From positions 1-48,445 of the forward strand of contig NZ_VIGD01000019.1 in the NCBI RefSeq assembly GCF_006569205.1: a stretch of DNA of 48,445 nucleotides, written 5' to 3'. Made by a program: the position numbers and the translations under genes. This document shows positions 1-8,130 of the stretch, one piece after another. Position 1 is the stretch's first letter. Each line of letters opens with the position of its first letter. The stretch is from Ureibacillus terrenus (GTDB lineage: Bacteria > Bacillota > Bacilli > Bacillales_A > Planococcaceae). The notes under the pieces were generated by a model that searched no databases, was not told the DNA's origin, and worked only from the letters and a program-made list of their open reading frames with translations.

Positions 1-6
1 ATATTG

Positions 7-122
7 TGAAGTGACGATGGCGAAGAGGTCACACCCGTTCCCATACCGAACACGGAAGTTAAGCTCTTCAGCGCCGATGGTAGTTGGGGGCTTCCCCCTG
101 CGAGAGTAGGACGTCGCTTCGC
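7..122 (+). rRNA. rrf: 5S ribosomal RNA
   Basis: The sequence carries the invariant Bacillus 5S core (GCGAAGAGGTCACACCCGTT and CCGAACACGGAAGTTAAGC) and closes with helix I: GAAGTGACG at 8-16 pairs with CGTCGCTTC at 112-120 (one G-U pair). The ends were set by alignment from memory to the 116-nt B. subtilis 5S and are good to a few bases. It is the last gene of an rRNA operon whose 16S and 23S lie to the left of the window. Confidence 0.97.
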
Positions 123-128
123 AAGAAG

Positions 129-160
129 GCACCACTGAAAAAGTGGTGCTTTTTTATTTT
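129..160 (+). terminator. Intrinsic terminator of the rRNA operon
   Basis: A perfect 8-bp stem (GCACCACT / AGTGGTGC) with a 5-nt loop is followed by a run of T. It sits directly after 5S. Confidence 0.93.
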
Positions 161-206
161 CAAAAAAGCCCCAAACTGCCAAAGACCGCAGGTCAGGTCG
201 GCGCGG

Positions 207-435
207 CTAAGGAAACGGACAATAAAAAGAAAAGGAAATGCCGATCAGCAGCAGGCGAGAAGCCCGGGGACCAAGAAGAACAAGGAAGCGAGGCGGACCG
301 GAACGGAGCGTACTTTGTACGTGAGTCCGGACCGCCGATGCTGACGCAGAGATTCGAAGGTCAACGGGCTTCGGAGCCAGCGCCGATGGGAGTGGGTGGC
401 ATCTCCTGCGAGAGATAGACGCGCGCTTCGCAAAG
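207..435 (+). ncRNA. Structured 5S-derived RNA-like element, unassigned
   Basis: No credible ORF fits this stretch, but it is rich in self-complementarity. Bases 291-301 pair with 328-338 (11 bp, one A-A mismatch) around an inner CGTAC-TTT-GTACG hairpin. GAAGCG at about 286-291 can pair with CGCTTC at 424-429 as a closing helix. From about 383 to 431 it resembles the 3' half of 5S: CAGCGCCGATGG, then CTGCGAGAG, then a GCGCTTCGC-type end. It is followed by a terminator almost identical to that of 5S. It may be a decayed 5S duplicate or a separate small RNA. The Rfam Bacillaceae-1 motif is known beside rRNA operons, but I do not see its RUCCU loops here. Expression is unknown. Confidence 0.5.
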
Positions 436-465
436 GCACCACTGAAAAGTGGTGCTGTTTTATTT
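436..465 (+). terminator. Intrinsic terminator copied from the 5S terminator
   Basis: GCACCACT-GAAA-AGTGGTGC is followed by TGTTTTATTTT. The stem is identical to the one at 129-149, and the loop is one base shorter. Confidence 0.85.
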
Positions 466-510
466 TAAAAAATAAACCCTAAATGATAAAAATTGAAAGT
501 TTGTTCGAAA

Positions 511-582
511 GAATAAGGAAGCTGCAATATAAAGAAAAGGTGATTCAAATCAGAAGGAAGCGAAAAGCCGGGAACGAAGTAG
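511..582 (+). repeat. Truncated second copy of the 5' part of the element at 207-280
   Basis: By eye, 511-582 aligns with about 207-280. Shared blocks include TAAGGAA, CAATA-AAAGAAAAGG, ATCAG and a GCGA-AAGCC-GGGA-C-AAG stretch, with small gaps. The copy lacks the hairpin core and the 5S-like end, and runs instead into a different terminator at 592. An open frame across 483-716 contains that terminator and is not believed. Confidence 0.5.
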
Positions 583-591
583 ATTGTTGTA

Positions 592-630
592 AAAAAGCCA
601 TTACTGTTTTGGCAGTAATGGCTTTTTACA
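592..630 (+). terminator. Strong intrinsic terminator
   Basis: A 15-bp stem (592-606 with 613-627, AAAAAGCCATTACTG and its complement) has a 6-nt loop and flanking A and T tracts, so it could act in both directions. Confidence 0.88.
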
Positions 631-749
631 TTGAGAAGCAAGGATTTTTGCTCAAATGGTTTGAATCCAAGAGGAAGTCCCTACCATGCCATGGCACAAA
701 AAAAGAAACAGAATAAATATAATATAAATCCCCTTTTTGAGGTGAAAAA

Positions 750-839
750 ATGAAGCGTTTAAAAAGAAACACCGTGGTACTCGTTTTTATTTTATTGGCA
801 AGCCTTCTCCACTTTCTCCTCCACTATCTTTATAGATAA
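750..839 (+). CDS. Small single-pass membrane peptide (29 aa), unknown
   Basis: This short ORF starts at ATG 750, preceded by GAGGTG five bases upstream. It encodes a positively charged start (MKRLKRN), a hydrophobic stretch of about 18 residues (VVLVFILLASLLHFLL) and a short basic end (HYLYR). That layout fits a single transmembrane helix with a cytoplasmic N-terminus. The stop lies just before a 14-bp hairpin at 852-924. I do not recognise a family. Small membrane peptides are common but so are chance ORFs; the ribosome-binding site and clean layout favour a real gene. Confidence 0.45.
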   Translation: MKRLKRNTVVLVFILLASLLHFLLHYLYR

Positions 840-851
840 AAATTGCCGGAG

Positions 852-935
852 CATCTCTCTATATAACAAATTGAAACAATTTATTTTTAGATAAGAAAGC
901 AATGCGTTACTATATAGAGAGATGTTTTTATTTTG
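852..935 (+). terminator. Long-loop hairpin, probable terminator of the small ORF
   Basis: A perfect 14-bp inverted repeat (852-865 with 911-924, CATCTCTCTATATA) encloses 45 bases that hold a second small hairpin (AAATTG-AAA-CAATTT). A T-rich tract follows. It could also be a processing site or protein-binding palindrome. Confidence 0.55.
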
Positions 936-1001
936 CTTTTCATTGAAGATGATAGGCTCTTTTCGATAAACTATTGTTGATGTTAGGTGAGAGGATACGT
1001 G

Positions 1002-1457
1002 ATGGGAATGTATGAAAAGGAAGTCCATTCATTAGAAGAAACGAACCAATTGGCCATTCGTTTGGCGAATTTGCTTGAGCCTGGGGATAATATTACTTTT
1101 GAAGGAGATTTAGGTGCCGGAAAAACAACATTCATCAAGGCTTTGGCCAAAGGACTCGGCATTTCCAGGACGGTCAATAGCCCTACTTTTACGATTATGA
1201 AACAATATGAAGGCAGATTGCCTTTAAACCATCTTGATGTCTATCGATTGGAAAACAGTGACGAAGATTTAGGATGGGAAGAAATATTTTACGGTGATGC
1301 CGTTACGGTTGTCGAATGGGCGCATTTAATTGAAGATCACTTGCCTGATGAAAGATTAGAAATTGAAATTCAAAGAATGGGAGAAAATAAAAGGAAATTC
1401 ATCTTTAAACCGGTCGGTAAACGATACGAACGGCTATGTGAGGAGTTATTTCAATGA
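1002..1457 (+). CDS. tsaE: tRNA threonylcarbamoyladenosine biosynthesis ATPase TsaE
   Basis: TsaE is the ATPase of the TsaB-TsaD-TsaE complex, which transfers the threonylcarbamoyl group to A37 of ANN-decoding tRNAs in the cytoplasm. The 151-aa product has a Walker A loop (GDLGAGKTT, residues 35-43), and SPTFT and LDVYR motifs typical of the family. An upstream GTG at 987 is also in frame, but the GAGGAT ribosome-binding site at 991-996 points to ATG 1002. The next gene overlaps by four bases (ATGA), so it heads a translationally coupled tsaE-tsaB-rimI-tsaD operon equivalent to B. subtilis ydiB-ydiC-ydiD-gcp. Confidence 0.95.
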   Translation: MGMYEKEVHSLEETNQLAIRLANLLEPGDNITFEGDLGAGKTTFIKALAKGLGISRTVNSPTFTIMKQYEGRLPLNHLDVYRLENSDEDLGWEEIFYGDAVTVVEWAHLIEDHLPDERLEIEIQRMGENKRKFIFKPVGKRYERLCEELFQ

Positions 1458-2158
1458 TTTGGTTAGGAATCGAAACTTCAAATAAACCACTTTCCGTCTC
1501 AATTGTCAGGGATGGACAAGTGTTGGCAGAAATTGTGCAAAACACAAACATGACACATTCCGTTACCTGCATGCCGGCAATTGAAGAAGTTTTTCGTAAA
1601 GCCAATTTAACCCCCGTTGACATTGATGCAATCGCGGTTTCGGAAGGACCAGGTTCCTACACCGGATTGCGAATTGGCGTGACAATCGCAAAAACTTTGG
1701 CATGGACATTAAGAAAGCCTTTAGCCGGTGTATCCAGTTTAAAAGTGCTCGCAAGCAATGCGGAATTATACAAAGGAATCATTTGTGCATTATTCGATGC
1801 AAGAAGAAAAAATGTTTATGCAGCAGCGTACCGAGGAATGAATTTAGAAACAGTTATTCCGGAACATCACGGTTCTTTGGAAGAATTGCTGCAGCAGTTA
1901 AAAGAATATAACGATCAGATTCTGTTTGTGGGCATGGATGTTCAAAAATTTAAGGAAGATATTCAGACAGTTTTAGGCGAACAAGCCAAATTTGCGCCTT
2001 CTTCTCTCAATTTGCCAAGAGCTTCTAAACTAATTGAGTTGGCTGAAAAAGAACCTCTGCCATCGTTGGAAACGATCCATTCCTTTGTTCCAAAATATTA
2101 CCGTTTGGCTGAAGCGGAAGCAAAATGGCTAGAGCAACATCAAAAGGAGCAATCATGA
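1454..2158 (+). CDS. tsaB: tRNA threonylcarbamoyladenosine biosynthesis protein TsaB
   Basis: TsaB is the inactive ASKHA-fold partner that scaffolds TsaD and TsaE in t6A synthesis. The 234-aa protein begins with the expected phosphate-binding strand (GIETSNKPLSV) and contains the conserved VSEGPGSYTGLRIG segment around residues 62-75, shared with TsaD. Its ATG overlaps the tsaE stop, and its own stop overlaps the rimI start, showing tight coupling. Length is usual for the family. Confidence 0.95.
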   Translation: MIWLGIETSNKPLSVSIVRDGQVLAEIVQNTNMTHSVTCMPAIEEVFRKANLTPVDIDAIAVSEGPGSYTGLRIGVTIAKTLAWTLRKPLAGVSSLKVLASNAELYKGIICALFDARRKNVYAAAYRGMNLETVIPEHHGSLEELLQQLKEYNDQILFVGMDVQKFKEDIQTVLGEQAKFAPSSLNLPRASKLIELAEKEPLPSLETIHSFVPKYYRLAEAEAKWLEQHQKEQS

Positions 2159-2601
2159 TGGTACGATATAGGAAAATGACTGCACAAGATGTGGAGGCAG
2201 TACATGCTATCGAAGTCGAATCCTTTCCCACTCCTTGGTCCCTGGATTCGTTCCATTATGAAATGCGTGTGAATCCTTATGCATATTACATCGTAGCAGA
2301 AGACGATGATGGAAATATTGTTGGCTATTGTGGTATGTGGATTGTCATTGATTCCGCCCAAATCACGAATGTGGCCGTAACAGAGAAAGCCAGAGGCCAA
2401 GGAATCGGGGAAGGGCTGATGAGGGAAGCGATGCGGGCGGCGAAGGAACATAATGCGGATATGATGAGTTTGGAAGTACGGGTATCCAATGAGGTTGCAC
2501 AAAATTTATACCGAAAACTCGGATTCCAGGAAGGCGGAATCCGGAAGGGGTATTATGCAGATAATCATGAAGATGCTTTAGTAATGTGGGTGAAACTATA
2601 A
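2155..2601 (+). CDS. rimI: Ribosomal protein bS18 alanine N-acetyltransferase (RimI)
   Basis: This 148-aa GNAT acetyltransferase has the acetyl-CoA loop ([18 protein letters not shown], about residues 80-97) and the C-terminal NLYRKLGF strand of RimI. RimI acetylates the N-terminus of ribosomal protein S18 in enterobacteria. In Bacillales the gene is fixed between tsaB and tsaD, and its true substrate is less certain. AAGGAG at 2144-2149 precedes two adjacent ATGs (2155 and 2158), and either could be the start. The first overlaps the tsaB stop. Confidence 0.9.
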   Translation: MMVRYRKMTAQDVEAVHAIEVESFPTPWSLDSFHYEMRVNPYAYYIVAEDDDGNIVGYCGMWIVIDSAQITNVAVTEKARGQGIGEGLMREAMRAAKEHNADMMSLEVRVSNEVAQNLYRKLGFQEGGIRKGYYADNHEDALVMWVKL

Positions 2602-3638
2602 TGGAAAACTTAATTTTAGCGATAGAAACGAGTTGTGATGAAACTGCAGCAAGTGTCGTAAGAAATGGAAATGAAATTCTTTCCAACGTCGTCGCTTCAC
2701 AAATTGAAAGTCAAAAAAGATTTGGAGGGGTCGTACCGGAGATTGCGTCCCGCCATCATGTCGAGCAAATTACCATTGTTATAGAAGAGGCGTTGGCAAA
2801 GGCAAACATCGTTCCATCAGATTTGGATGCAGTTGCAGTAACGGAAGGGCCGGGGCTTGTCGGAGCATTATTGATTGGCATTAATGCTGCAAAGGCATTC
2901 GCTTTTGCCCATGGGTTGCCCATTATCGGAGTACATCATATTGCCGGCCATATTTATGCAACGGCTCTCGTGGAAGAGATGCAATTTCCGCTTCTTGCGC
3001 TTGTTGTCTCCGGAGGACATACGGAATTGGTGTATATGAAGGAACACGGTTCTTTCGAAGTGATCGGGGAAACCCGCGATGATGCAGCGGGTGAAGCATA
3101 CGATAAAGTGGCCCGCGTCCTGAATTTGCCTTATCCGGGCGGTCCGCATATTGACCGGATGGCTCATGAAGCTAAAAGGGGAGTAGAATTTCCGAGGGCG
3201 TGGCTGGAGGATTCGTATGACTTTAGTTTTAGCGGGCTAAAATCCGCTGTCATTAACTATAAACATAATTTGGAGCAGAGAGGGGAAAAAATTGTCCCTG
3301 AAGAAATTGCCAAAGGCTTTCAGGACAGTGTAGTGGAAGTATTAACAACGAAAACCGTAAGAGCTGCAAAGGATTTCGGTGTAAAACAAGTGATCGTGGC
3401 CGGAGGTGTTTCTGCAAATCGGGGATTGCGGGAAAGTCTCCGGAAAGCCCTTGAGCAAGAAGGAATTCCTTTTACGGCTCCTCCATTGAATTTATGCACC
3501 GATAATGCGGCGATGATTGCAGCCTGTGCGGCTTACATGTATGAAGCGGGTGTCAGAAGCGATTTATCGATGAACGGTTTGCCTGGAAAGGAATTAAAGA
3601 GCTGGATTGGCGAAAACGACAATCTTCGTCAATCATAA
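2601..3638 (+). CDS. tsaD: tRNA N6-adenosine threonylcarbamoyltransferase TsaD
   Basis: TsaD (formerly Gcp/YdiE) is the catalytic subunit that moves threonylcarbamoyl from threonylcarbamoyl-AMP to tRNA A37. The 345-aa protein starts [18 protein letters not shown] and carries the metal-binding HHIAGH motif (H113 and H117), the [11 protein letters not shown] nucleotide segment and the C-terminal [10 protein letters not shown] motif with its metal-binding Asp. The ATG shares one base with the rimI stop codon, and GGGTGA lies upstream at good spacing. A terminator follows directly and ends the operon. Confidence 0.97.
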   Translation: MENLILAIETSCDETAASVVRNGNEILSNVVASQIESQKRFGGVVPEIASRHHVEQITIVIEEALAKANIVPSDLDAVAVTEGPGLVGALLIGINAAKAFAFAHGLPIIGVHHIAGHIYATALVEEMQFPLLALVVSGGHTELVYMKEHGSFEVIGETRDDAAGEAYDKVARVLNLPYPGGPHIDRMAHEAKRGVEFPRAWLEDSYDFSFSGLKSAVINYKHNLEQRGEKIVPEEIAKGFQDSVVEVLTTKTVRAAKDFGVKQVIVAGGVSANRGLRESLRKALEQEGIPFTAPPLNLCTDNAAMIAACAAYMYEAGVRSDLSMNGLPGKELKSWIGENDNLRQS

Positions 3639-3653
3639 TATAAAAGGTTTTCG

Positions 3654-3685
3654 GATATGACATATTTTGTCATATCTTTTTTTAT
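3654..3685 (+). terminator. Intrinsic terminator of the tsa operon
   Basis: A 9-bp stem GATATGACA / TGTCATATC (3654-3662 with 3668-3676) with a 5-nt loop is followed by seven T. Confidence 0.85.
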
Positions 3686-3690
3686 TGAAG

Positions 3691-3966
3691 TTATACACAG
3701 AATTAAAATATTTTTTATTTTTCTGAAAAGTTATCCACAAGTATGTTAATATCTTTCTTCATTTGTCAAGACGAACATTCGTACTTATGCACAATCTGTG
3801 GATAACTTGTGCATAACCTGTGATAAAATTGTGGGAAATCAATATATTGTGTGTATTTTTTCAGAATCAAATGTGGATAATAAAAAATTGTAATGTGGAT
3901 ACTGTGGAAAATGTTGTTGATATGTTGATATTACTGAGTTTTGATTGTGAATAAAATTGTGGGAAA
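3691..3966. promoter_or_regulatory. DnaA-box cluster
   Basis: Seven matches to TTATNCACA lie within 264 bp: plus strand at 3691, 3731 (perfect TTATCCACA) and 3785; minus strand at 3797-3805 and 3872-3880 (both perfect), 3808-3816 and 3946-3954. One-mismatch boxes sit at 3894 and 3903. A block ATAAAATTGTGGGAAAT recurs near 3823 and 3951. The stretch is very AT-rich and has no gene. No dnaA or dnaN is present, so this is not the usual origin. From memory, B. subtilis has a DnaA-bound cluster in the same gcp-ydiF gap that moderates initiation. Confidence 0.8.
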
Positions 3967-4037
3967 TTATTATCGAAATTTGTCTATTGACCAAGATATA
4001 TGGGCAATACAACATGTCGGTAAGAATTTGAGAAACA

Positions 4038-4071
4038 AAGAAAAAGCCGCCTGAACAATTTTTCAGGCAGC
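4038..4071 (-). terminator. Intrinsic terminator of the ABC-F gene
   Basis: Read on the minus strand, a 10-bp stem GCTGCCTGAA / TTCAGGCGGC (one G-U pair) with a 6-nt loop is followed by TTTTTC, just after the stop codon at 4075. Confidence 0.85.
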
Positions 4072-4074
4072 AAA

Positions 4075-6015
4075 TCAGGATTGAAGATTTTCCAACTCTT
4101 CTTGCAGTTCCAGCCATTCCAGTTCGAGTTCGCTGTAGGCTTGTTTAAACGAATCCAGTTGGTTTTGCAGCTCCAATGCTTTTTCATAATCACTGAAAAT
4201 TTCCGGTTCGCATAGCTTGAGCTCGATGTTTTTAATTTCCTCTTCACAATTAGCAAGATTATTTTCAATCTCTTCCAATTTTCTTCGGATTTGTCTTTCT
4301 CTTTTTTTGAATTCTTTATTGGCTGACGATGAACGTTCGGGCTTGGTTTCTTGCGTTGCTTCTTTTTTCGCCACGCTCATTTCGGCCAATTCCATCAATT
4401 CTTGCTTTTTCTCGACATAATAGTCATAGTCCCCCAAATATTCCATCGAGCCTGTTGGAGATAATTCAATCACTTTTGTGGCGATTTTATTGATAAAATA
4501 ACGGTCATGGGAAACAAATAAAATCGTTCCGGGGTAGTCCATCAACGCGTTTTCCAATACTTCCTTGCTGTCCAAATCGAGATGGTTCGTCGGTTCGTCC
4601 AGGACAAGGAAATTCGCTTTTTCCAGCATTAGCTTGGCAAGGGCTAGACGCGCTTTTTCTCCTCCGGACAGGGAATGTACAGGTTTTAGGACATCGTCGC
4701 CGCTAAATAAAAATTGACCTAATATGGAACGGATATCTTTTTCGTTCATAAGCGGCCATTCGTCCCATAGTTCATTCAAAACCGTCTTGTTGCTGTGAAG
4801 TTTCGTTTGATCTTGATCATAATAACCGATTTTGACGTTTGTTCCGTAACGGATGCTGCCGGATAAAACCGGCAAATCTTTAACGATGGTTTTTAGCAAA
4901 GTGGATTTTCCGATACCGTTTGGGCCGACAATGGCAACCCGATCTTGCCGGAAAATGCGCAAGTTGATATTTCGTGAAATAATATGTTCATGATCATACC
5001 CAATGGATAAATTATCGATTGACAGCACGTCGTTTCCGCTTTGTCGTTCGATTTCAAACCCGAATTTTGCGGATTTTTCATCACCGTCAGGAGCTTCCAT
5101 CCATTGGATGCGTTCCAGCATTTTTCTCCTGCTTTTTGCAAGTCTGGCAGTGGAAGCGCGGGCAATGTTTTTTTGAATAAAGGCTTCCAGTCTCGCTTTT
5201 TCATCTTGCTGCTGTTCATACATTTTTAAATCGCGTTCGTACTGTTTTGCTTTTTGTTCCAAATAATCGCTATAATTTCCTATATATCTGGTTACACGGC
5301 CTCTCGATACCTCATATACGATATGAACAATCTGATCCAAAAAATAACGGTCGTGGGAAACCATTAGAATGGCGCCATCATAAGATTTTAAATAATTTTC
5401 AAGCCAGCTTAGAGTTTCGATATCTAAATGGTTGGTAGGCTCGTCTAAAATTAATAAATCCGGTTTGCTTAGTAGCAATTTGGCAAGGGCCAGCCGTGTG
5501 CGTTGCCCTCCCGATAAGGATGAAACGGTTTGTCCGTACATGTCAGGGTAGAATTTCATACCATGCAGAACGGAGCGGATATCCGCCTCATATTGATAAC
5601 CGCCGGCTTCTTTAAATGTATGCTGCAGTTGATCATATTCTTTCATGATCCGATCGTAATTCTCAGGGTTTTCATAGACTGAAGGATCGGCCATTTGCTG
5701 TTCTAATTCCCGGAGCCTCTTTTCCAACTTTTTTAACGGTTCGAATACCGTCATCATTTCTTCCCAAATTGTCCTTTGCGAATCAAGGCCTGTATGTTGC
5801 TCTAAATAGCCAATTGTTATATCTTTAGGAATGATGATTTCCCCGGAATCGTACGGAATTTGGCCGGCGATGATTTTTAGCAAAGTGGTTTTCCCGGCGC
5901 CGTTGCGGCCGACCAGTGCAACACGGTCCCGATGTTGAATTTCCAATTTGACATCGCTTAAAATTTCATCAGCTAAGTAGGATTTTGATACTTGATTTAC
6001 TTGAAGTATGATCAT
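4075..6015 (-). CDS. ydiF: ABC-F family ATP-binding protein (YdiF-like)
   Basis: This is a soluble tandem ABC ATPase of the ABC-F group, whose members act on the ribosome as translation factors or in antibiotic protection. The 646-aa product has two nucleotide-binding domains: Walker A GRNGAGKTT (36-44) with signature LSGGQRTRLALAK, then GPNGIGKST with LSGGEKARLALAK. The linker between them is lysine- and arginine-rich, and the C-terminus is a glutamate/glutamine-rich coiled coil of about 80 residues. There are no membrane segments. It is transcribed against its neighbours, as ydiF is in B. subtilis. GAGGTG precedes the ATG. The specific ribosomal role is not known. Confidence 0.93.
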   Translation of the reverse strand: MIILQVNQVSKSYLADEILSDVKLEIQHRDRVALVGRNGAGKTTLLKIIAGQIPYDSGEIIIPKDITIGYLEQHTGLDSQRTIWEEMMTVFEPLKKLEKRLRELEQQMADPSVYENPENYDRIMKEYDQLQHTFKEAGGYQYEADIRSVLHGMKFYPDMYGQTVSSLSGGQRTRLALAKLLLSKPDLLILDEPTNHLDIETLSWLENYLKSYDGAILMVSHDRYFLDQIVHIVYEVSRGRVTRYIGNYSDYLEQKAKQYERDLKMYEQQQDEKARLEAFIQKNIARASTARLAKSRRKMLERIQWMEAPDGDEKSAKFGFEIERQSGNDVLSIDNLSIGYDHEHIISRNINLRIFRQDRVAIVGPNGIGKSTLLKTIVKDLPVLSGSIRYGTNVKIGYYDQDQTKLHSNKTVLNELWDEWPLMNEKDIRSILGQFLFSGDDVLKPVHSLSGGEKARLALAKLMLEKANFLVLDEPTNHLDLDSKEVLENALMDYPGTILFVSHDRYFINKIATKVIELSPTGSMEYLGDYDYYVEKKQELMELAEMSVAKKEATQETKPERSSSANKEFKKRERQIRRKLEEIENNLANCEEEIKNIELKLCEPEIFSDYEKALELQNQLDSFKQAYSELELEWLELQEELENLQS

Positions 6016-6140
6016 GTTTACACCTCAATTCATTATTTAAGTGTAATCGATAGAAGGAATTCAGGCAATGTGGACGCTTTACTTATTTTGTTATGTTTAG
6101 TAATATAAAATCAATTTCGATTTGAAGCAGGGGGATTATC

Positions 6141-6773
6141 GTGAAAAAAGATATAAAAATTCCACAAGCAACGACAAAAAGACTTCCTCTTTATTATCGA
6201 TTTCTGCAAAATTTCGCAAATGCCGGAAAACAGAGGGTTTCATCCCAGGAATTAAGCGAGGCAATGAAGATTGACTCAGCCACGATCCGACGGGATTTTT
6301 CCTATTTCGGCGCTTTAGGGAAAAAAGGTTATGGATACGATGTTGCTTACTTATTGGAATTTTTCAGACAGATCCTCGATCAGGACGAGGGGGCGAATGT
6401 TGCCCTTATTGGTGTGGGGAATTTAGGAAGCGCTCTTTTAAAATATAATTTCCAGAAAAATCATAATACAAGAATAGTTGTTGCTTTCGATACAAAGGCT
6501 CCGATGGAAGGGCATGAAATAAACGGGATTCCGGTATATCATCCCGATCGGCTCGAGGAAATGTATCAAAAATACAATGCAGAACTGGCTATTTTGACGG
6601 TATCTTCGCGTTCGGCCCAAATGATTGCCGACCGGTTGGCAGCCATCAACGCGAAGGGAATTTTGAATTTTACGCCGGTCCGTTTAAATGTTCCGGAATC
6701 GATGAAAGTAATGAATATTGATTTGGCGGTAGAATTGGAAGCTCTAATCTATTTGATTCGTAATAGTGATTGA
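6141..6773 (+). CDS. rex: Redox-sensing transcriptional repressor Rex
   Basis: Rex represses fermentation and respiration genes and leaves DNA when the NADH/NAD+ ratio rises. The 210-aa protein has an N-terminal winged helix (about residues 34-57, including [14 protein letters not shown]) and a Rossmann domain with the NADH loop GVGNLG (91-96). The start is GTG, with GCAGGGGGA a few bases upstream. In B. subtilis moaC (ydiG) lies between ydiF and rex; it is missing here. tatA and tatC follow, as in B. subtilis. A possible Rex half-site pair overlaps its stop codon. Confidence 0.96.
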   Translation: MKKDIKIPQATTKRLPLYYRFLQNFANAGKQRVSSQELSEAMKIDSATIRRDFSYFGALGKKGYGYDVAYLLEFFRQILDQDEGANVALIGVGNLGSALLKYNFQKNHNTRIVVAFDTKAPMEGHEINGIPVYHPDRLEEMYQKYNAELAILTVSSRSAQMIADRLAAINAKGILNFTPVRLNVPESMKVMNIDLAVELEALIYLIRNSD

Positions 6774-6864
6774 TAAAAAGTTTTCACAAACAACCATTTG
6801 ATATGTAATGAAAAATATGTCGAATTGGGGTAAAATAATTACATATGACTGAGGAGGTGGCATC

Positions 6865-7137
6865 ATGGTTGTCCATTTAAGTGCGATTTCACCGTCAGCT
6901 CTTATTATAATTGGGGTTGTTGCGTTAATCATTTTTGGGCCGAAAAAGTTGCCTGAATTTGGACGGGCTATGGGAACGACTTTGCGCGAGTTCAAAAAAG
7001 GCACGCAAGGTTTGATTGATGATAGCGATATTACGGATTCTAAAAAAAATGTGATTGAACAAACTACCCTTCAAATAGATCAGCAAAAAAATTCCACTGA
7101 AACGGTTGAAGCGAAAGAACAAGAAAATAATAAGTAA
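6865..7137 (+). CDS. tatA: Sec-independent protein translocase TatA
   Basis: TatA oligomers form the conduit for folded, twin-arginine-signal proteins across the membrane. The 90-aa product has one hydrophobic N-terminal helix (about residues 10-24), the hinge [11 protein letters not shown] and an amphipathic helix, then an acidic, glutamine-rich tail. GAGGAGGTGG lies upstream of ATG 6865. tatC follows 19 bp later, making a two-gene TatAy-TatCy-like translocase with no tatB, as usual in Firmicutes. Confidence 0.96.
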   Translation: MVVHLSAISPSALIIIGVVALIIFGPKKLPEFGRAMGTTLREFKKGTQGLIDDSDITDSKKNVIEQTTLQIDQQKNSTETVEAKEQENNK

Positions 7138-7156
7138 TTTTAAGGATGTCTAGTAA

Positions 7157-8041
7157 ATGCAAAAGGATCCAAAAGAACTTCCTGTAATCGAGCATATAGA
7201 AGAATTAAGAAAGCGCTTGATCGTTTGTGCTGTTTTTTTTGCGATTGCATTATTTGCCGGATTTTATTTTGCTGAGCCGATCATCAAATACATCCAGTAT
7301 GATGCGGAGCCATTTATTAAATATTTTCAGCCGGATCATGGGCAAATGAACAGTGAAGAATCTCAGGGGCTCACATTAAACGCATTTAAAGTGACCGATC
7401 CGCTAACCGTTTATTTGGAAGTCGCATTTTTTGTCGCGTTAATTTTAACATCGCCTGTGATTTTATATCAGCTTTGGGCGTTTATAGCTCCGGGGCTGTA
7501 TGAAGCTGAAAGGAAGGCTACATTAAAATATATTCCTTACGCTTTTATCCTGTTTTTGGCTGGAGTATTGTTTGGCTACTTTATCCTTTTTCCGAACGTC
7601 ATGAATTTTATGATGGGCTTGTCTGAACGATTGGGCATTCAGCAGACGATCGGCATTAACGAATACTTCGGCTTTTTATTCAAATTGGTGATACCTTTTG
7701 GCTTGTTGTTCCAACTTCCGGTGATTACCCTCTTTTTATCACGGCTCGGCATACTGAATCCTGTTTGGATGGTGAAATTTCGAAAGTATTCTTATTTTGC
7801 GTTGTTTGTCATTGCGGTATTGATTTCGCCTCCCGACTTGGTTTCGTATATTTTGATGTCCATTCCTCTGTTCGTTTTATATGAAATCAGCATTGCTATT
7901 GCAAAAATTGGATATAAGAAATATGAAAAAGCGGAAGAACAGCGGATGAAAGAGGAAAGGGAAGCGGCAGTAAATCATCAAGTGGAGGCTGCCCTGGCGG
8001 AACAACGCCGTCAAATGGAACAAATCAATCAGCAAAATTAA
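7157..8041 (+). CDS. tatC: Sec-independent protein translocase TatC
   Basis: TatC is the six-helix membrane receptor for twin-arginine signal peptides. The 294-aa protein has the HIEELRKRL start motif, the F-APGLYEAERK loop, and hydrophobic segments through YILMSIPLFVLYEISI. It is longer than B. subtilis TatCy because of an enlarged first extracellular loop and a charged C-terminal tail (KKYEKAEEQRMKEERE onward). The loop contains an imperfect tandem duplication, EPIIKYIQ then EPFIKYFQ, 11 codons apart. It is cotranscribed with tatA and followed by a strong terminator. Confidence 0.96.
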   Translation: MQKDPKELPVIEHIEELRKRLIVCAVFFAIALFAGFYFAEPIIKYIQYDAEPFIKYFQPDHGQMNSEESQGLTLNAFKVTDPLTVYLEVAFFVALILTSPVILYQLWAFIAPGLYEAERKATLKYIPYAFILFLAGVLFGYFILFPNVMNFMMGLSERLGIQQTIGINEYFGFLFKLVIPFGLLFQLPVITLFLSRLGILNPVWMVKFRKYSYFALFVIAVLISPPDLVSYILMSIPLFVLYEISIAIAKIGYKKYEKAEEQRMKEEREAAVNHQVEAALAEQRRQMEQINQQN

Positions 8042-8043
8042 AG

Positions 8044-8090
8044 CCTATTTTCAATGAAAGTCCATTCATTGAAAATAGGTTTTTTGTTTT
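8044..8090 (+). terminator. Intrinsic terminator of rex-tatA-tatC
   Basis: A perfect 14-bp stem CCTATTTTCAATGA and its complement (8044-8057 with 8066-8079), an 8-nt loop and a T-rich tail. Confidence 0.93.
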
Positions 8091-8130
8091 GCTGAAATCG
8101 GGGTTGCCAGAAACAATCGTCTGATGCATG

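Noticed and set aside
207..435. Assignment of the 5S-like element to the Rfam Bacillaceae-1 RNA
   Set aside because: The location fits, but the two RUCCU terminal loops of that motif are not visible.
84..442. Open frames of 65-91 codons on both strands over the 5S gene and the element after it
   Set aside because: They run through 5S sequence, its terminator and RNA hairpins, and lack ribosome-binding sites.
483..716. 77-codon ORF
   Set aside because: It contains a strong intrinsic terminator at 592-627 and has no ribosome-binding site.
3772..3785. LexA-like box CGAACATTCGTACT
   Set aside because: Three mismatches to the Bacillus SOS consensus, and no SOS-type gene follows.
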